Shown here: positions 1 through 12,388 of the stretch, piece by piece
Numbering within the stretch: the stretch's first letter is position 1
How the letters are laid out: each line of letters starts with the position of its first letter
Assembly: GCA_001600455.1 (NCBI GenBank)
Contig: BCKC01000006.1
Span: 3,348,001-3,412,000, forward strand
Direction: 5' to 3'
DNA length: 64,000 nt
Origin: Endocalyx cinctus
Lineage: Eukaryota; Ascomycota; Sordariomycetes; Amphisphaeriales; Apiosporaceae
Position numbers and translations under genes: made by a program
Notes under the pieces: generated by a model
Told to the model about the DNA's origin: nothing
What the model saw: only the letters and a program-made list of their open reading frames with translations
Database searches by the model: none

Positions 1-102
1 TGATTGGTCTTTAGAGTTACAGCTGGCCAGATAGCTTAATAGATGTTCATTATTAAACAATGATGCCCGTGCAGCAACAAAAGTATAATCCTGCCTCTCT
101 CC

Positions 103-2514
103 TTATTCGACCTTCAGCTGCCCTTTTGTCTTTTTCAAGGACTGGATTAAGCCCACGCCGACCGCCGCACTAACACCCAGATCAACTTGTTTTGTCCAAA
201 ATGAATCCGAACTTAGCATACGCACAGATTTCCGCCTCATCCTTTCCTCGGCCACGGTCAAGAGTCCAGAAGCAGCCCGCTGCCTCTCCTCGAGCTCATC
301 AAGATGGATTTTGCGCCTCGCGACGCTTTCGACGTGCTGACGACGTGTCTGCTCGGAACCGATACGGTGAAAGGCGTACCGAACGCTGGCGCGCAAGAGT
401 AAGAATACGTGTTCGGATATGAATATGGTCACCATTAGCGTCGCGCACGAGAGCGTCCAGTAGTCACGCGAGCTAGCGGATCCGAACCAGGTGTCGGCGA
501 ATAATCGGACGACGCGAGGATCCCTCCCAAACATATGCACGATCGCCGTGGACACGATACTACCGAGCCAGGGCAACGCGTCGAGGGCATCTACCCAGGG
601 GCCAATTCCATCGGACCGCACAGGCACCGGGCGCTGATGACCAACGCATATTTTGAGAAAGTCGGAGCGTAGCTCAAGCCAGTCGTTTATGAGAAAACCC
701 AGGGACACGAGAGGCCAGGCTGGCGAGAAAAGTGCTAAATAGCCAAACTGGATTACCATTTCCGAGTAGTCTTGTTGCACGTCGTACGCCGGGAGGCTAG
801 CCTGTCGGCGAACGGTAGTGAGGAAATCGATCTCGTCGGGATCGTCCGGACACACGTCCGATAGAGCCGAGGCTTGGCTGAACGGGTCCGTGAAAGCTTG
901 ATATCGTCTACGGGCAAAGTGGAGCAAGTGGGGTAGTATAAACTCCTCAAACGCGTCGGATAGTTGGCCTGTCAGGGTTAATGCTATTACTTCACTGCGA
1001 AGACGGTCTGTATCGACGGCGAAGCTGATATTCTGGTTTTTTTCCGAATGACGAACGAGTATGTGAGGTAAAAATGTTTGCACCCGCGCCATCATACCCT
1101 CCCCGAAGGGGATGTACAGGAACGCGGTCAGTAAGATAGGAAGATACTTGACGATGAAATTAAGCACAAATATCTTCTGCGTCAGCGCAACCTCATGATG
1201 ATCTTCTGTCTTATAGTTTTCATATTCAGTCAAAGCTTCTGCTACGTATTCCAGACTAGATGAAATGTATGGAAGTGCTATAGCGAGGAGAACAGTTGGC
1301 AGGTATTCCTAGAATTTTGTTAGCGTCGTGTTCGGGGAAAAGGAGAGAGATGGAAGGGTGACTAATTACCAAATATGACTTGTAGGCACCTTCGTAACCT
1401 TCTGAAATATAAACTTCGAAACAGAAAACGAAGGTGATGAGGAGACCAAGCAGGGCGATAGCAAGAATGAGGAATGGAATTTGAAGTGAACGACGAGTTA
1501 TACGCTTCCAAACTGAGAAATGCGGCACCTTTTTCCCATTTTCCACAATCATCTTGTCATGAAAAAACGTCGGTCTTGTCACTTTCACTGCTGCGACGCC
1601 ATTAACGTCCCAGCGCAGGCTGAGATCGACTTGGCGCAGCCTCCAATATTCTACGAATACGGTACACCAAATGCAGGTCATGATGGCGTATATCAACGAG
1701 TATTGGGGTAGAAAAGCCCAGGCGAAGATACCGGAGATGGCGGGAAATAGAGCGAAGAGGAGGTACGACTGCGCAAAGGCAAAGTAGAAGGCAACCTTTT
1801 GACGACGTTAGAAAAACATCCAACGTGTATACAATACGTAGTAAGATATGCATCGTAACTAGCACATACCTTAGCGCCGAAGAGGTTTCGAACGTCGTCC
1901 AGGTCACTGTTGGTCAAAACGAAGCGACCGCTCATGCGACGAAATAATGCCCAGTTAGCCTCCGTATTGTGCAGGGGGAAACATGATTGAATATTCTCCC
2001 ATCTGCCAAAGTTGGGAGTAATGGCAGCACCGCCGCGTTCTTTCGGCCAAGTTATCAGATGATAGACGGACAGGATGTCTTCGGCCTCAAAATCCCCATC
2101 TGCGGTGTGGTTGAGATTGCTGGACGGTTGGTTCTTCCGTACACCGTGTAGCCAGTCGTTAACACGGGATGTGTACACCGTCTTACCCAGAAGTTCCTTG
2201 GGGGCTTTTACGAAGATGAGTAGCGATTGGCCTTGCCCATGGCGTACCTCAACGTGCATACCTACGGACTCGAGATCGGAGCATAGAGCGGTGAATTCCT
2301 GGCAGGCTTTGTCGCGTTCTGTGAAAATTGTGGAGTTAATATGATTCAACGGCTTTCTCGAGAGAAGCGGTACCGTTACGGGCTTACCAACGTTACTGAA
2401 ATCATAATGAATAACATATTTATCATTGAATGTATGACCCCATCCAGCTTTTGGGGATATAGGACTAGGAGAGGCAGACTGAATATCAGCTGGTATTTGA
2501 ATTCTTGCGGTCAT
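103..2514 (-). CDS. IST2: TMEM16/anoctamin family membrane protein (Ist2-like lipid scramblase or channel)
   Basis: Modelled exons (minus) are 2388..2514, 1870..2318, 1370..1795 and 103..1308, giving about 735 residues, the usual length of short fungal TMEM16 proteins. The cytosolic N-terminal domain shows the family pattern: DKYVIHY, VEVRHGQGQSLLIFVK, then DWLHGVR. About ten membrane helices follow. FGYLALFSPAWPL and NDWLELRSD match the calcium-site helices of crystallised fungal TMEM16s, and an acidic pair (DAFEEFILP) sits where helix 6 carries a conserved Glu. Family knowledge: calcium-activated phospholipid scrambling at the plasma membrane or ER; yeast Ist2 tethers ER to plasma membrane. 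The long basic tail of yeast Ist2 is absent, so tethering is not implied. Intron 2319..2387 is 69 nt, in frame and stop-free; removing it restores family alignment (VERDKACQEF). Introns 1796..1869 and 1309..1369 keep phase 0. The start is the first ATG of the open frame. Confidence 0.9.
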
Positions 2515-3651
2515 GGTAGAGTAGGTAGCTCCATTTCGCGTAGGAAAAAGAAGAAGACAATGATGTCAGGTAAAAAACAAGTGATGACGAAAAGTTTAGT
2601 GCGGCTGACGAAATCTCACTGGTTCGGAACACGGCACATTTTTACGTGCATTCGCTCGGGGAACTCGGCACAAGGTAGGGCCAACAGTAGAACGGAGCAT
2701 AGGACTTTTTCACCGCACTAAAGTTAGTCCGGCATCTGTGGCGTCTACTGCAGCTTAATGGTCTATTAGATAATTAATAAGCCAATGACGAAATCTTGAA
2801 AGAAATTGAATTAACCATAAGAAAATATGAATCCTCCAAAAGTCGTGAGTTTAAATCTGGAAATCGTGGTGAGATGCGGCAGCCACCGGTCGAGATCTAC
2901 AAAATCGGATAACCGTTAAATCATGAATCGGGACGATATTGAAATAACTCCCGCCCGGATCTTCGGATGTAGATAAACCTGTAGTGCCCATAACAAGTCT
3001 TGGCCGATCCGAACGCGGCAAAACGGCGAAATGTCTAGGAACTTGGACCAAGATCTGATGCTAGTAATTAATGTAAGTTTAATCATCCCATATACAGCCT
3101 TGGATAATTATTCTGGTTCTGAGATTAATAAAACAGAGAGGAGAAGAGAGTATTTTAATAGCGGTGTAAAACCCGTCTACCAAATTGTGATAAAAATATA
3201 GTTTTTCTTCTAATTCACACGAAGAAAACTGAAGTGTTTTCTATGCTAACATTAGAAAAGGGGAAACCTGGTCGAGCTTCGTTCAAGTCTTGAATTTTCA
3301 ACATTGAACAGTTGTCGAAATGGTCAACCTTTTCTTAGTTATTTTTTTTTTTCAATCCCTTCGGTTAGTGAGCTGACGAGGAGAAATCGACTACACGCGC
3401 GACAGTTCATCGGCTATTAAGTGTACACAAAGTTCCAAGATAAGCTCATCATTGAGACGCTCCGTTTAGTATATTACGCTGATAAACTTGCTATATTTAC
3501 GGGAATTGGCTAAATTTGTAACGTGTTGTTAGATATTCAAAGCTATTTATCATATTTGCACATGGGGCGTTGGAACATCAAAAACACTTATTATGGTTAT
3601 CAGCGCCCTTCTATGCTAATTATAAGAAAAGTTTTAAATAGATGATACTGG
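2515..3651. other. Intergenic region upstream of the TMEM16 gene
   Basis: AT-rich spacer between the TMEM16 start and the 3' end of the next minus-strand gene. It must hold the TMEM16 promoter. An open frame of 66 codons on the minus strand (2851..3051) has no recognisable similarity and I do not call it a gene. A T12 run lies near 3343. I see no RNA gene or repeat. Confidence 0.5.
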
Positions 3652-4477
3652 TTATAAACTGATCTCAAACGGATTCTCGTTATTCTTGATTTTCCTATAC
3701 GTATCCTTACCCACCATCTCAAAGTCTACGTAGTAGTCTTTCCATCCGACCGCGTTATCCTCCTTTAATCCGGTATCCCAGTCCTCGAATACGGGGACCG
3801 TCCCGTCTTTTATGATCACAATATTATCTCTAAATTCTTTTTCTTTCTCCGCACTTTTCCATCCCATAAGTAGTATATCGCCAAGAGGCCATTCGACAGG
3901 CGACGGACACCAGCCGAGTATGGGATCTCGATAGTACGCACTCAGTTCCTCAAATGCCTCGTCGGAAAAACCATAGGGGTACCCTGGGTTACGTCTCCGG
4001 ATGGCTTCCCGACGCTGCTCCGAAATTCCAGTTGGAAAGAAAACCAGGCGCACTTGGGTATGCGGGCGTAATGGTGAACGGTAATCAAACCTCCGCAATG
4101 ATGCGGAGATTATACTGACGTTCCCATTTGAAGCCCGAGTAGATTCCACCGCTGCTTCTCTCAATTTGTTCATACAAGAAATGCCCTCCTCAGAGTGGAG
4201 GAAGTCGTCATACTGGTGCGCCGACTCCCAGTCTAACGCATGTATTGGTCAGGTTGGAACAAAACTCTATTGAAGTAGGAAATCAAAACCACACTATGGG
4301 TGGAAAAAGAAATAACGTACTTGATATGATAACAATTATGGTGAGTTCTGATTGGACTCTGCCCCGAGCGCAGTATTTACAGGCCCGGATGATAGGAGTA
4401 ATAAAAGCGAGAATCTGATTCATATCAACTAATGCAGAACGGAAGTGCATCAGGGTAGTGAAAACCTCCATTTTCAA
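3652..4477 (-). CDS. Uncharacterised ABM-like / dimeric alpha-beta barrel protein
   Basis: Two exons, 4321..4477 and 3652..4232, join in phase across an 88-nt intron to give about 245 residues. The first exon begins MKMEVFTTLM and leads into a strand SELTIIV. After the junction comes NWESAHQYDDFLHSEEG, the pattern of antibiotic-biosynthesis-monooxygenase-like fungal proteins in which a 'W-S/E-S-x-x-H' stretch follows the second strand. The C-terminal half (PILGWCPSPVEWPLGDILLMGW) is a second, more divergent repeat-like part. No catalytic residues can be named and the family includes proteins without known activity, so no reaction is assigned. The splice is supported by donor GTACGT and acceptor TTAG and by frame agreement. 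Confidence 0.55.
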
Positions 4478-7379
4478 AGATGACTGCGAAAAATAATAAA
4501 GGAAAAGGGTTGCAGTCGATTGAGATAGTTATATAAAAAAGAAGTATAATTACGCTTTTGAAGCATAGCTCGTTCTATCCAATTATCTATGAATCCTTCG
4601 TTAGTAAGCGAAGCCGAGGTAAGGACAGAAGTAGATTAATATGGAAGAAAGATAAATTGATAATATGACTATCGTCGGGTTTATTTGGGGGGTTTCATCG
4701 GCTTATTACCCAATATTTACTTAAATTCTTGTGCTGTAACCTCCAACAGAGTACGGCAAAACACTCTACGAATACAAATAATAAAAGTCTCCTTGTATAC
4801 AAGATATAAATATATATTGATGGCACCGCATACGCAAAACTAACTGAAATCTATTTACCTATGTAGTATGATCCCACTACAGCCCAGATGGTATTACTCA
4901 GAATGTCTTTAAACCGTCACCAGTTTCTAATGTGACAAGGCCGACCAAACTAACGTCCTTTACGTATTTGTCTTTAACGAATTCTACTAATCGTAGAATT
5001 AAGCAAACTCGATCCTAATTGGGTAAGCAGACCCTTTGTAGCCAATGCTTCCGTATACGAGTTGATAGGATCAGAGCCTTAAATTATTATCCCGAGTGTA
5101 TTACGATGGAAAAGAGGTCTGAAAGAAAAGAATCTCGTATACTCTATCCACTTCACGTCGCTTTAAATTCCATGGTAGTCAGCCTAATCCCTCGTTATGA
5201 AATGCTGGATATTTAAGGAAGAGTGGCAATTAGGGAGTGCGAGTAAATGTCGTTGCCCTACATTTATCACAGACTTGGGGCTTGGGGAGGAGTTTAGCAC
5301 CTTATTTATATCAAATATTTACATAGGACACTTTAGAAGATCACCAAGCTCCCATACCCACTACATAAGCTCTGAAACTCTCATAATGATACATTATCCA
5401 GGAAGAGAAGAATAAATTAGCCTTGACCGATTCTACGGTGCGTGTCTGCGGCTACCCGGAGGGTAACCCCAGTGGGATACGGCTATATAAGAGAGGGTTT
5501 CCGCCCTGAACAGATTGAATGGAAGATACAGAATTAGAGTAATAATTACTCGATTCTTAAACTATACCCCTGTTCCACTGCTAAACTCCGTCTACGTAAC
5601 TGCACTGTCCCACGCTCCAGCATAATTACTCGCAACCCTTGTAACTGCCTAGATGCGCTTCCTTACATGAGGCTCACATCAACAACTACAAGATTGCATG
5701 TAACCCGAAGAAATGTATACGCGGACTTTAAATGTAATTATTGTAGATGGAGGAAGGTCTAGTCTCATCGAACTAATTAGCCCTATTAATTGGGAAAGCA
5801 ATAAAATACCCCATGGTGAGAGAAAGGGGGAGCGTAAGCCGAAACTCACGGAGCCCCAGTTATAAATAATTCAAGGCCCCATGCTTCTTTAAACGGAGCC
5901 CTTGTCTTTCTACATTATAATAGATGATAGCCTTTGTATGAAATAGGCTGACTATGTAACGTAACGGTAGACATACGGTGAACCGAAATATGTGCGTGGC
6001 GTCCGGATTATGTTCTCACTCAGAAACAGTGAAAATTAAAGTAATTTAACCTTAAATAACTACACTCCAATTAGAGTTATTTATTCTTATTGTTACTCTT
6101 TTTCCCCTTTTCTTCTAAAACAATTAACTCCAATAACGTTCTGGAAGCTAATTTTCCATGCTACTGATTAAGATCATATTTTCTGGGCATCCGCTCTTGC
6201 TAGGAGGTTACTGTCAAAGTGAAGGTCGGATATATGCATGGTCACACTCCTCTGACACTCTGTCTTACCCTGAGCTGATTGACGAAGTTCAGGCATTGGG
6301 AAAACAAGATCGGAGAAGCCGATAAAATGACCAGGGGATAACTGCACTGGTCGCCAAGTCATTCCCTTTCCTAGAGCCGGTTTTAAAGGAGAATAAAGCG
6401 ATCAGAGCTTACGATGATTAATAGTAGACTAGTTTCCTTGTTAAAGGATCTTTCAGTCAGTTTATACCAGGGTAAGAAACTCTTCGTATGATACCCTACG
6501 CCATGAGTCTGATCGCCCGGTAATTGACTGCCAATTCGTGGTAGCGTGGTAGGAAGGTAAGTGGTGCAGGTTGGGGGTGAAGGTACTTAGTTATTCCGAC
6601 GAAGGTGAAATACATGCGTTATTGCAGGTGTAGAAGTTGCCTGGCTGTTTATGGGATAGGCCATCTCCTCTTTGCACTGCGCGAACTAATCACATTCCAA
6701 AATGCAGTTTTGCACATTAGCGATACATTACTCCTTTTAACTTCGGGAAATTTTGTCTTGTAGACTTAATTCGCTAATACATCATGTTTAAAGATGTATA
6801 AATATTTTAGCAATACGGACAGGTTCTTGTCATTTATTTCTGCGGTTGGGGTCGCGAAACTAAGCATGATTACGAAAATGGAGACTTCGAGATAGAAAAA
6901 CTATGGGTTTCACCTGTTGTGGGCACGCAGCTTACAAACCATGGGTAGGATGAAAAAGGGTGGGTGTACAAGAAACGGATAATCTTGAGAGGTGGGAGAA
7001 CCATATCTGCGGGGATTGGGTTGCATCACATCTCTAGGCGAGAACCCAGAAGAAGAGTAATTAAAGTATAATTACAGGGAGGTTAATATGTACTAGGGAC
7101 CTGTAACGAGATTGTAGATAAAACGAAATCGAAACGACTTTGTGTATTCATGGAGAAGGAGACTGGATTGGTTGAATTCAATTATGCCTGAAGCGGTCTC
7201 TTTATCGTTAAACGATTTTATGTAGATCAAAGGCCAGTATTCTCTAGATAATTCTAAACTAATGTACATTATTAATATCAAAATTTAACTTGGACCGTCT
7301 TATTCTAAATACATGACATCCATGGATGGAAATGACCTCGGGAATCACCATCCTTCACTTCAACGTGACAGAAAAAAGT
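4478..7379. other. Gene-poor AT-rich interval
   Basis: About 2.9 kb with only short, unrelated open frames on both strands, none longer than 72 codons and none with a recognisable motif. A TATA-like element (CTATATAAG) lies at about 5483 but no gene starts just downstream. I found no transposase frame, terminal inverted repeat or tRNA-like A/B boxes. Confidence 0.5.
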
Positions 7380-8427
7380 TTATTTCCCCGGGTGACTTCC
7401 CCTCCAGGTAGCTATGAACAAGTGTTCCACAAGAACCGATGGGTCTGCAATACCATCCTTGTGTTCGTGAGCCAGCCAGCCAAACGAGTCTTTTGGCAAT
7501 ACTAATACATCTCCAATAAGTCGCGGGCTTTGGAGACTATCCAGCTCATCTCCGGTGTGCTCTATGCCCGTGACTTCACTAAAGTATTTCATGAGGACCT
7601 CAGTAAACACGAAAGGTCCTGTAGTTTTCATGACCTCTTCGAAGGTAACACGGACACCCGGAGGTTTGGATTGGAGTAGGGCTTCGAGGTTCCCTGTTAC
7701 CCGTTCGACTAGCCGAGCAATAAAGGGGTGATTCGGCTTGGCAAGGATCGTATACTGGGCCAGCTGAACCGAGTAAGGCACTCCGTTCCAGATGGGGCGC
7801 TTGTGGTGATCATTCTCGATCCCGATAACCAGGTTGGCCGAGTCTTTGTACTGCGAGGGCACCCACTTCGAGATGGGCTGGCGCGGCGCGACGTCGATAT
7901 CGGCCCAGACTCCACCCTCTACCCACATGACGAGATAGCGAAGGAGATCCGCTTTCAGAATGTTATCCTCCATGACGTTGTACAGCTTCGAGATGTTGGC
8001 CGGATAGCGGCTCTCGACGTATGCGTTCATGTTAGCGTCCGTGATACGCTCGTATCGATGCTCCGGGTTCATTTCCCGCCATCTGTGAGGAAACCCTATC
8101 GTCCGGTCGGTCGGGTCCTCAGAATCATCTTTCCAACTTTGCCATATTTTCTTGGGGAACTCCTGCGGTATGGCAGGTTCAGCAGGTATAAGTTCCTCTT
8201 GTATGGGCTTAGTGGTTTGTACGGGAGTAACTTGAACGGATGAAAAGTCAGTATTGTGGGTTAAAAAGAACAAAAAAAAAAGAGACTACAAATGAATATG
8301 TTTTGAAGTAATTCTACTAACGTGGAGTAATACTATGAGTCGCAGGTGCGTAAAAGAAGAAACCACCTAAAAGAAGTACAAGTAAAATCCCGGTAACAAA
8401 AATACTACCAGACTTTCTGGATATCAT
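7380..8427 (-). CDS. GT32 family glycosyltransferase (OCH1-like, type II Golgi protein)
   Basis: Exons 8322..8427 and 7380..8230 give about 318 residues. The first exon encodes a short cytosolic tail and one hydrophobic segment (about residues 9-27), a classic Golgi signal anchor. The catalytic part starts with FPKKIWQSWKDD and contains NILKADLLRYLVMWVEGGVWADIDV, here split: NILKADLLRYL, then GGVWADID. The DID at about 146-148 is the metal-binding DXD motif of GT32 sugar transferases. Family knowledge: these add mannose or related sugars to glycans in the Golgi lumen; the precise acceptor cannot be read here. The intron acceptor TTCAAG at 8231 lies after a poly-T tract and an ACTGAC branch-like site; using it keeps phase 1. 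The open frame running past it to 8273 has no ATG, which is why the two-exon model is preferred. Confidence 0.85.
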
Positions 8428-9478
8428 CGTAACTGAATAAATACGTTATGATGGAGTAAGTAGAACAGGTCATTGAGAGATGCGAGGAGGGAAAGTAAAT
8501 CTAGAAACTTTCATTAATTTTATGATGATAAAAGTGTAATTAATAAGGAACTGAATCTCAACGACTCGTGTTGTATCGAGCGAGCGTACCAACCCCTGGC
8601 GAGATTAACTTTGCACATCTGTGATTATGTGCGAAAGAGTCAGTTTTTGTTTTAACTATCGTTATCATAAAAAAAACTCAAGAGAAAACTTTGCTTTATA
8701 GATCGACATTACGGTTCAATCACCCCTGATGGTTGTGATGGGGGCTGACTGCCTATCCTAGTTACGTGAATTACTGTCTAGCCAAAAATACTATTTCATC
8801 TTACATTTTCTTCTCCCTTATATATAATTCTATGTCAATTAATGGAATGTTGATATGCAGTTGGTTTCAATGCATGCAGTTGGTACCATTGGATGCAGCT
8901 CCGCTGACCGTCCGCCATTGATTGACTCGATAATACCCTAGGTGCTTATGTCAATCCCAGCATCTTTGATACGAAGGAGCAGGGGGGGCCGAGTATATCG
9001 TACGAAGTCATTCGCAAGGCTCCGAGCAGCGGAAATGAACATGTAAGCTTCAGTGTTCTCAAGTACCAATATAGAATGTGACCCTAGTAGCTATTCTCAG
9101 TGGGTGAGAACAAATAGGAAGTGCGTTTGGCTATCATTTGTAAGCTGTAAGCCAGTGGCAGAACAATAACATGGCTGCATGGGTAGTTAACAGTCCTAGA
9201 AAAACCCCCTTTAAACAATGTAATATCATTTAGCTTGTCTGTTTAAGGGGTGATTTCTAGTATTCAGATCGCTGAGATGTCACATATTATGTTTTCCGCC
9301 GGGAAGGGGTTGCTGTGCCGTTTTCAAAGTTAGTTGAGCCCTCTTATTAGCTGCTACTCAATGAAAGGCTAAGGTAATTCAGGTTCACTATATCTTCTCA
9401 TCTCGACCCATAGGTATATGGCTAGTAAAAATTTCATTTTGCTGTAAACCTTTTATTGAACCATATTTCACAGACACG
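8428..9478. other. Divergent intergenic region with short direct repeats
   Basis: This lies between two divergent genes (GT32 on minus, surface protein on plus) and must carry both promoters. The 11-mer ATGCAGTTGGT occurs at about 8855 and 8874, with a partial third copy (GGATGCAGCT) near 8891. No coding frame of note. Confidence 0.45.
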
Positions 9479-10477
9479 ATGGCGTTTTTCATCCATTCTG
9501 GTTTATCGTGGCTATGTATATTATTTCTTGCTCAGTCGTCTATAGCCTCGATCAGTACGTGCTACTTTCCGAACGGAGATGTCACTGAAGACAACTATCC
9601 TTGTGACCCAGATGCGGAGTCAAGCGCGTGCTGCGGCGGCGGTGTCGGAAATGTTTGTCTGGAGAACAGACTGTGTCAAGATTCTCAAGGAGGTATAATT
9701 CGAGGTGCTTGTTCAGAGTCGGACTGGTCATCGGACGCCTGCGCGCCATATTGTTTGGGTAGGTTAAGGTCTCATATCTTCTATACTTTCCACTTCTTTC
9801 GTGAGAAATTTATCAAAATGTAGTGCTAATTGACATGTGTAGACGCGTCAACCGGAGGGACTAACTTGAATTCTTGTGCCAACGTAACAAGTGATTCATA
9901 CTGCTGCGACCACGTCAATAACTGTTGCGATTCTGGTAACGGACGTTTCCTAGTCCAGCCACCGAATCCCACCGCTGTGGCGACCTGGGATGCAAAAGCT
10001 ACCCGGTTTGTCGTCCTCTCTTCTTCATCGAGTAGCACTACATCAACATCCGAACTCTCGTCTTCGTCAACCTCGCCTGTTTCGTCATTAACTACACCGG
10101 CCTCATCTGCCCCGGCCTCATCATCAACGGAGTCTTCAAACACTGTACCAGTAACCTCGCCAACAGACTCTTCCCTCAGCGACGGTACGAAGGCTGGGAT
10201 CGGCGTTGGCGTATCATTGGGAGCCTTGACTCTGGCTGGCTTTATATACCTCCTCTGGAGATTTCGACGCTTGCACAAGATGGTCGCGCAGACCCACGAA
10301 GGTAGTCCAATAATAGAAAATCATTCATGGATGCAACGAGGTGGACAGGAATATAAATCACCACACGAAAAAGCACCAGACCATATTTTACCGAGCCCAG
10401 TGCCACCGCCCACTCAAGAGGCGTACGAGGTATATGGAGACCATCCAGGCGGCGCACGTCACGAATTATCAGCTTGA
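9479..10477 (+). CDS. Cys-rich, Ser/Thr-rich single-pass surface protein
   Basis: Exons 9479..9758 and 9843..10477 join in phase to about 304 residues. A signal peptide (about residues 1-24) is followed by a Cys-rich ectodomain with paired cysteines (SACCGG, SYCCDH, NNCCDS). Next comes a low-complexity Ser/Thr stalk (about 152-205), one transmembrane helix (about 211-232) and a basic, Pro-rich cytosolic tail of about 70 residues. This is the architecture of fungal mucin-like or Mid2/Wsc-type wall proteins, but the Cys pattern is not a WSC domain. A role in wall sensing or surface interaction is inference from architecture only. The intron 9759..9842 has donor GTAGGT and acceptor GTGTAG. Confidence 0.75.
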
Positions 10478-11466
10478 GTTTATAAATATTCGAGTTGATT
10501 ATCATGCAATACAACAAAAAAGAGGCTGTTGTTGAAGATATCAACTATTAATTGCTAGGAGTGAGTGAATATTGATGTGCTTGGCCTCTTTCACGATATC
10601 TGTTATCATGTGTGTTTATATCCAACCGTCTTCATAGAGCATTGGTAGTTTGAATTTATAGAATAATGTGGATGGATATTTATGCATACTATTATTTGTA
10701 CATTATTTTTTTTTTTTTTGTTCTTACTTTACCTATTATGTTTTTTACTTCTTCTTAATATTAATGATAGAACTCGGTATATTTGTTAATCAGGATAATT
10801 AGGTCGACGGGTGCTTTTGATATATCTGGATGTAATAAGTCAGTATTATTTCGGACCGAACGTATCACAGCTCTGACCTCTTCCCGACCCGATGTATTGA
10901 GTGGGATGGAGCGGCTAGTTCAACATTAATCTTCCGAGAAAGCCATGTAACTTATAAGTTATTGTATATCCGATTTATGTAAGGCATGCACACCGTTTTT
11001 TCATCAGAAAGAATATAATGTGAATTGAGCCTCTTATCTATTGCATACGTACATATATATAATCGAATTTCACATGGTACTACCTACATAGCAGCCGTAG
11101 GTATCGACAGTGGTTATCGTGGGTCATAGAATGCGAATATATGATGTGCTAGATTACACTAATAACCGTGGACATCAACTAAACTTGGCAGATATCAGCC
11201 CTATCCCGGCTGTCTAATCGCTGTAACCTAATCGATTGTCAGCGACGTGACATTTCGCATTGCTGGACACTTTCGTACTGTACTGTACAGTACACTTAGT
11301 GTAAGAGTATCCACTCCTTCGCCCCTCTTCCCCTCATTTAGTGTTTTATCTCCAACTAATCTGCTAATCTGCGCAATGAACTACCTACGGCCTAGCTGCC
11401 TAGCAGACCTAGGTAGTACCTTAAGTAGCTGAGGGGGTATGTACACTACTACTGTACAACCTTAAG
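10478..11466 (+). other. Intergenic region with GTAC-type palindrome
   Basis: Spacer between two plus-strand genes. It holds a T14 run at about 10706-10719, a perfect 14-bp palindrome GTACTGTACAGTAC at 11280-11293, and a cluster of ACCTACC/CCTAGGT-type motifs at 11380-11430 close to the next gene start. I see no coding frame of note. Confidence 0.45.
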
Positions 11467-12388
11467 ATGTATTCTTTCCAAGAGACGGTCAGCGCGGTCT
11501 TCGCCTTCTACCAGGAAATTCTGCGTCAATCGTATCTCGACGAGACTTCGTTGATTATACCATCACCGACCGGATGGGACTCTATCAACCTTACGGGGAA
11601 AAACGAAACTGTCCTCCATCTACTTCGACATCTCCCATATCTCCGATCCAAAAATCAATACGAACGTCTCCTTATCTCCTGGGAAACCGTGCCTATCTGC
11701 TATCTCGATGATGATGGCAGTCAAGATTTCTACCCACTTCCGTCCCACTGCGTATGCCTCTCCCGAGGCGTCGATCGAGAAGGCACTTCTTTAATCCTCG
11801 ACACCGAACGGGGCACCATAACTGAGTACACCCATACCGGTTCCCATATCGACGTATCCAACGACGAATATGACGCCCTGCCCGAAACCGAGAGATGGAG
11901 ATCCCATCGTACGTTTCCGATTGTCCAGTTCTTTGATGGTTGGATGCAAAGATATAGGCAGTTGGTATGGATGCTAGTGCCAAACCCCATTCGTCAACCG
12001 ACAACCGGAAGCTTCTACAGTAGGGCCGGATCACGGGCCGAGGAAGAAAAACTATTACAACAGCTGCGACTAGAGCCGTGGCATCTAAATGATGGTACTT
12101 ACCTCGATGATCATCAGTTTGAGCACGAGTTCGACAGAAGCCAGCACGAGGCGAGATTAAGACACAGAAGACACGTCGCCGTAAGCGAGGTCACCTCACT
12201 CTTATGTTACGGAGTAATTTGAATACTAATTTCGCTACTTGAAGAATGTCTACAACACATATCTTCGCCACGGGTGGCCGGACCATTTCAACAAAGACCA
12301 ATGCACGGCCGAATTGCTGCTACTAGAAAGACAGAAAAATGCAGACGACAGGCGTTGGTTGGATGAGATAAACCCGGACGCCGAATAA
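11467..12388 (+). CDS. Conserved ascomycete protein, SMI1/KNR4 (SUKH)-like
   Basis: Exons 11467..12180 and 12245..12388 give about 285 residues, joined in phase 0 across a 64-nt intron (donor GTAAGC, acceptor TTGAAG). The central part contains PICYLDDDG, YPLPSHCVCLSRGVDREG and SLILDTERGTITEY, the sort of ligand-pocket and strand pattern I associate with SMI1/KNR4-like proteins of filamentous ascomycetes. It is followed by VWMLVPNP and a charged C-terminal helix. The second exon encodes NVYNTYLRHGWPDHF, a conserved ending that supports the splice; without it the frame runs to an unrelated tail. Family role is not firmly known; Knr4 of yeast regulates cell-wall synthesis. The SUKH assignment is by general resemblance only. 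Confidence 0.6.

Noticed and set aside
3260..3300. tRNA-like B-box string (GTTCAAGTC)
   Set aside because: No matching A box, acceptor stem or cloverleaf can be drawn around it.
7728..8243. 171-codon plus-strand open frame opposite the GT32 gene
   Set aside because: It is the antisense shadow of the conserved GT32 catalytic region and has no family features of its own.
9826..10278. 150-codon minus-strand frame opposite the surface protein
   Set aside because: The acidic composition is simply the reverse complement of the Ser/Thr-rich stalk codons.
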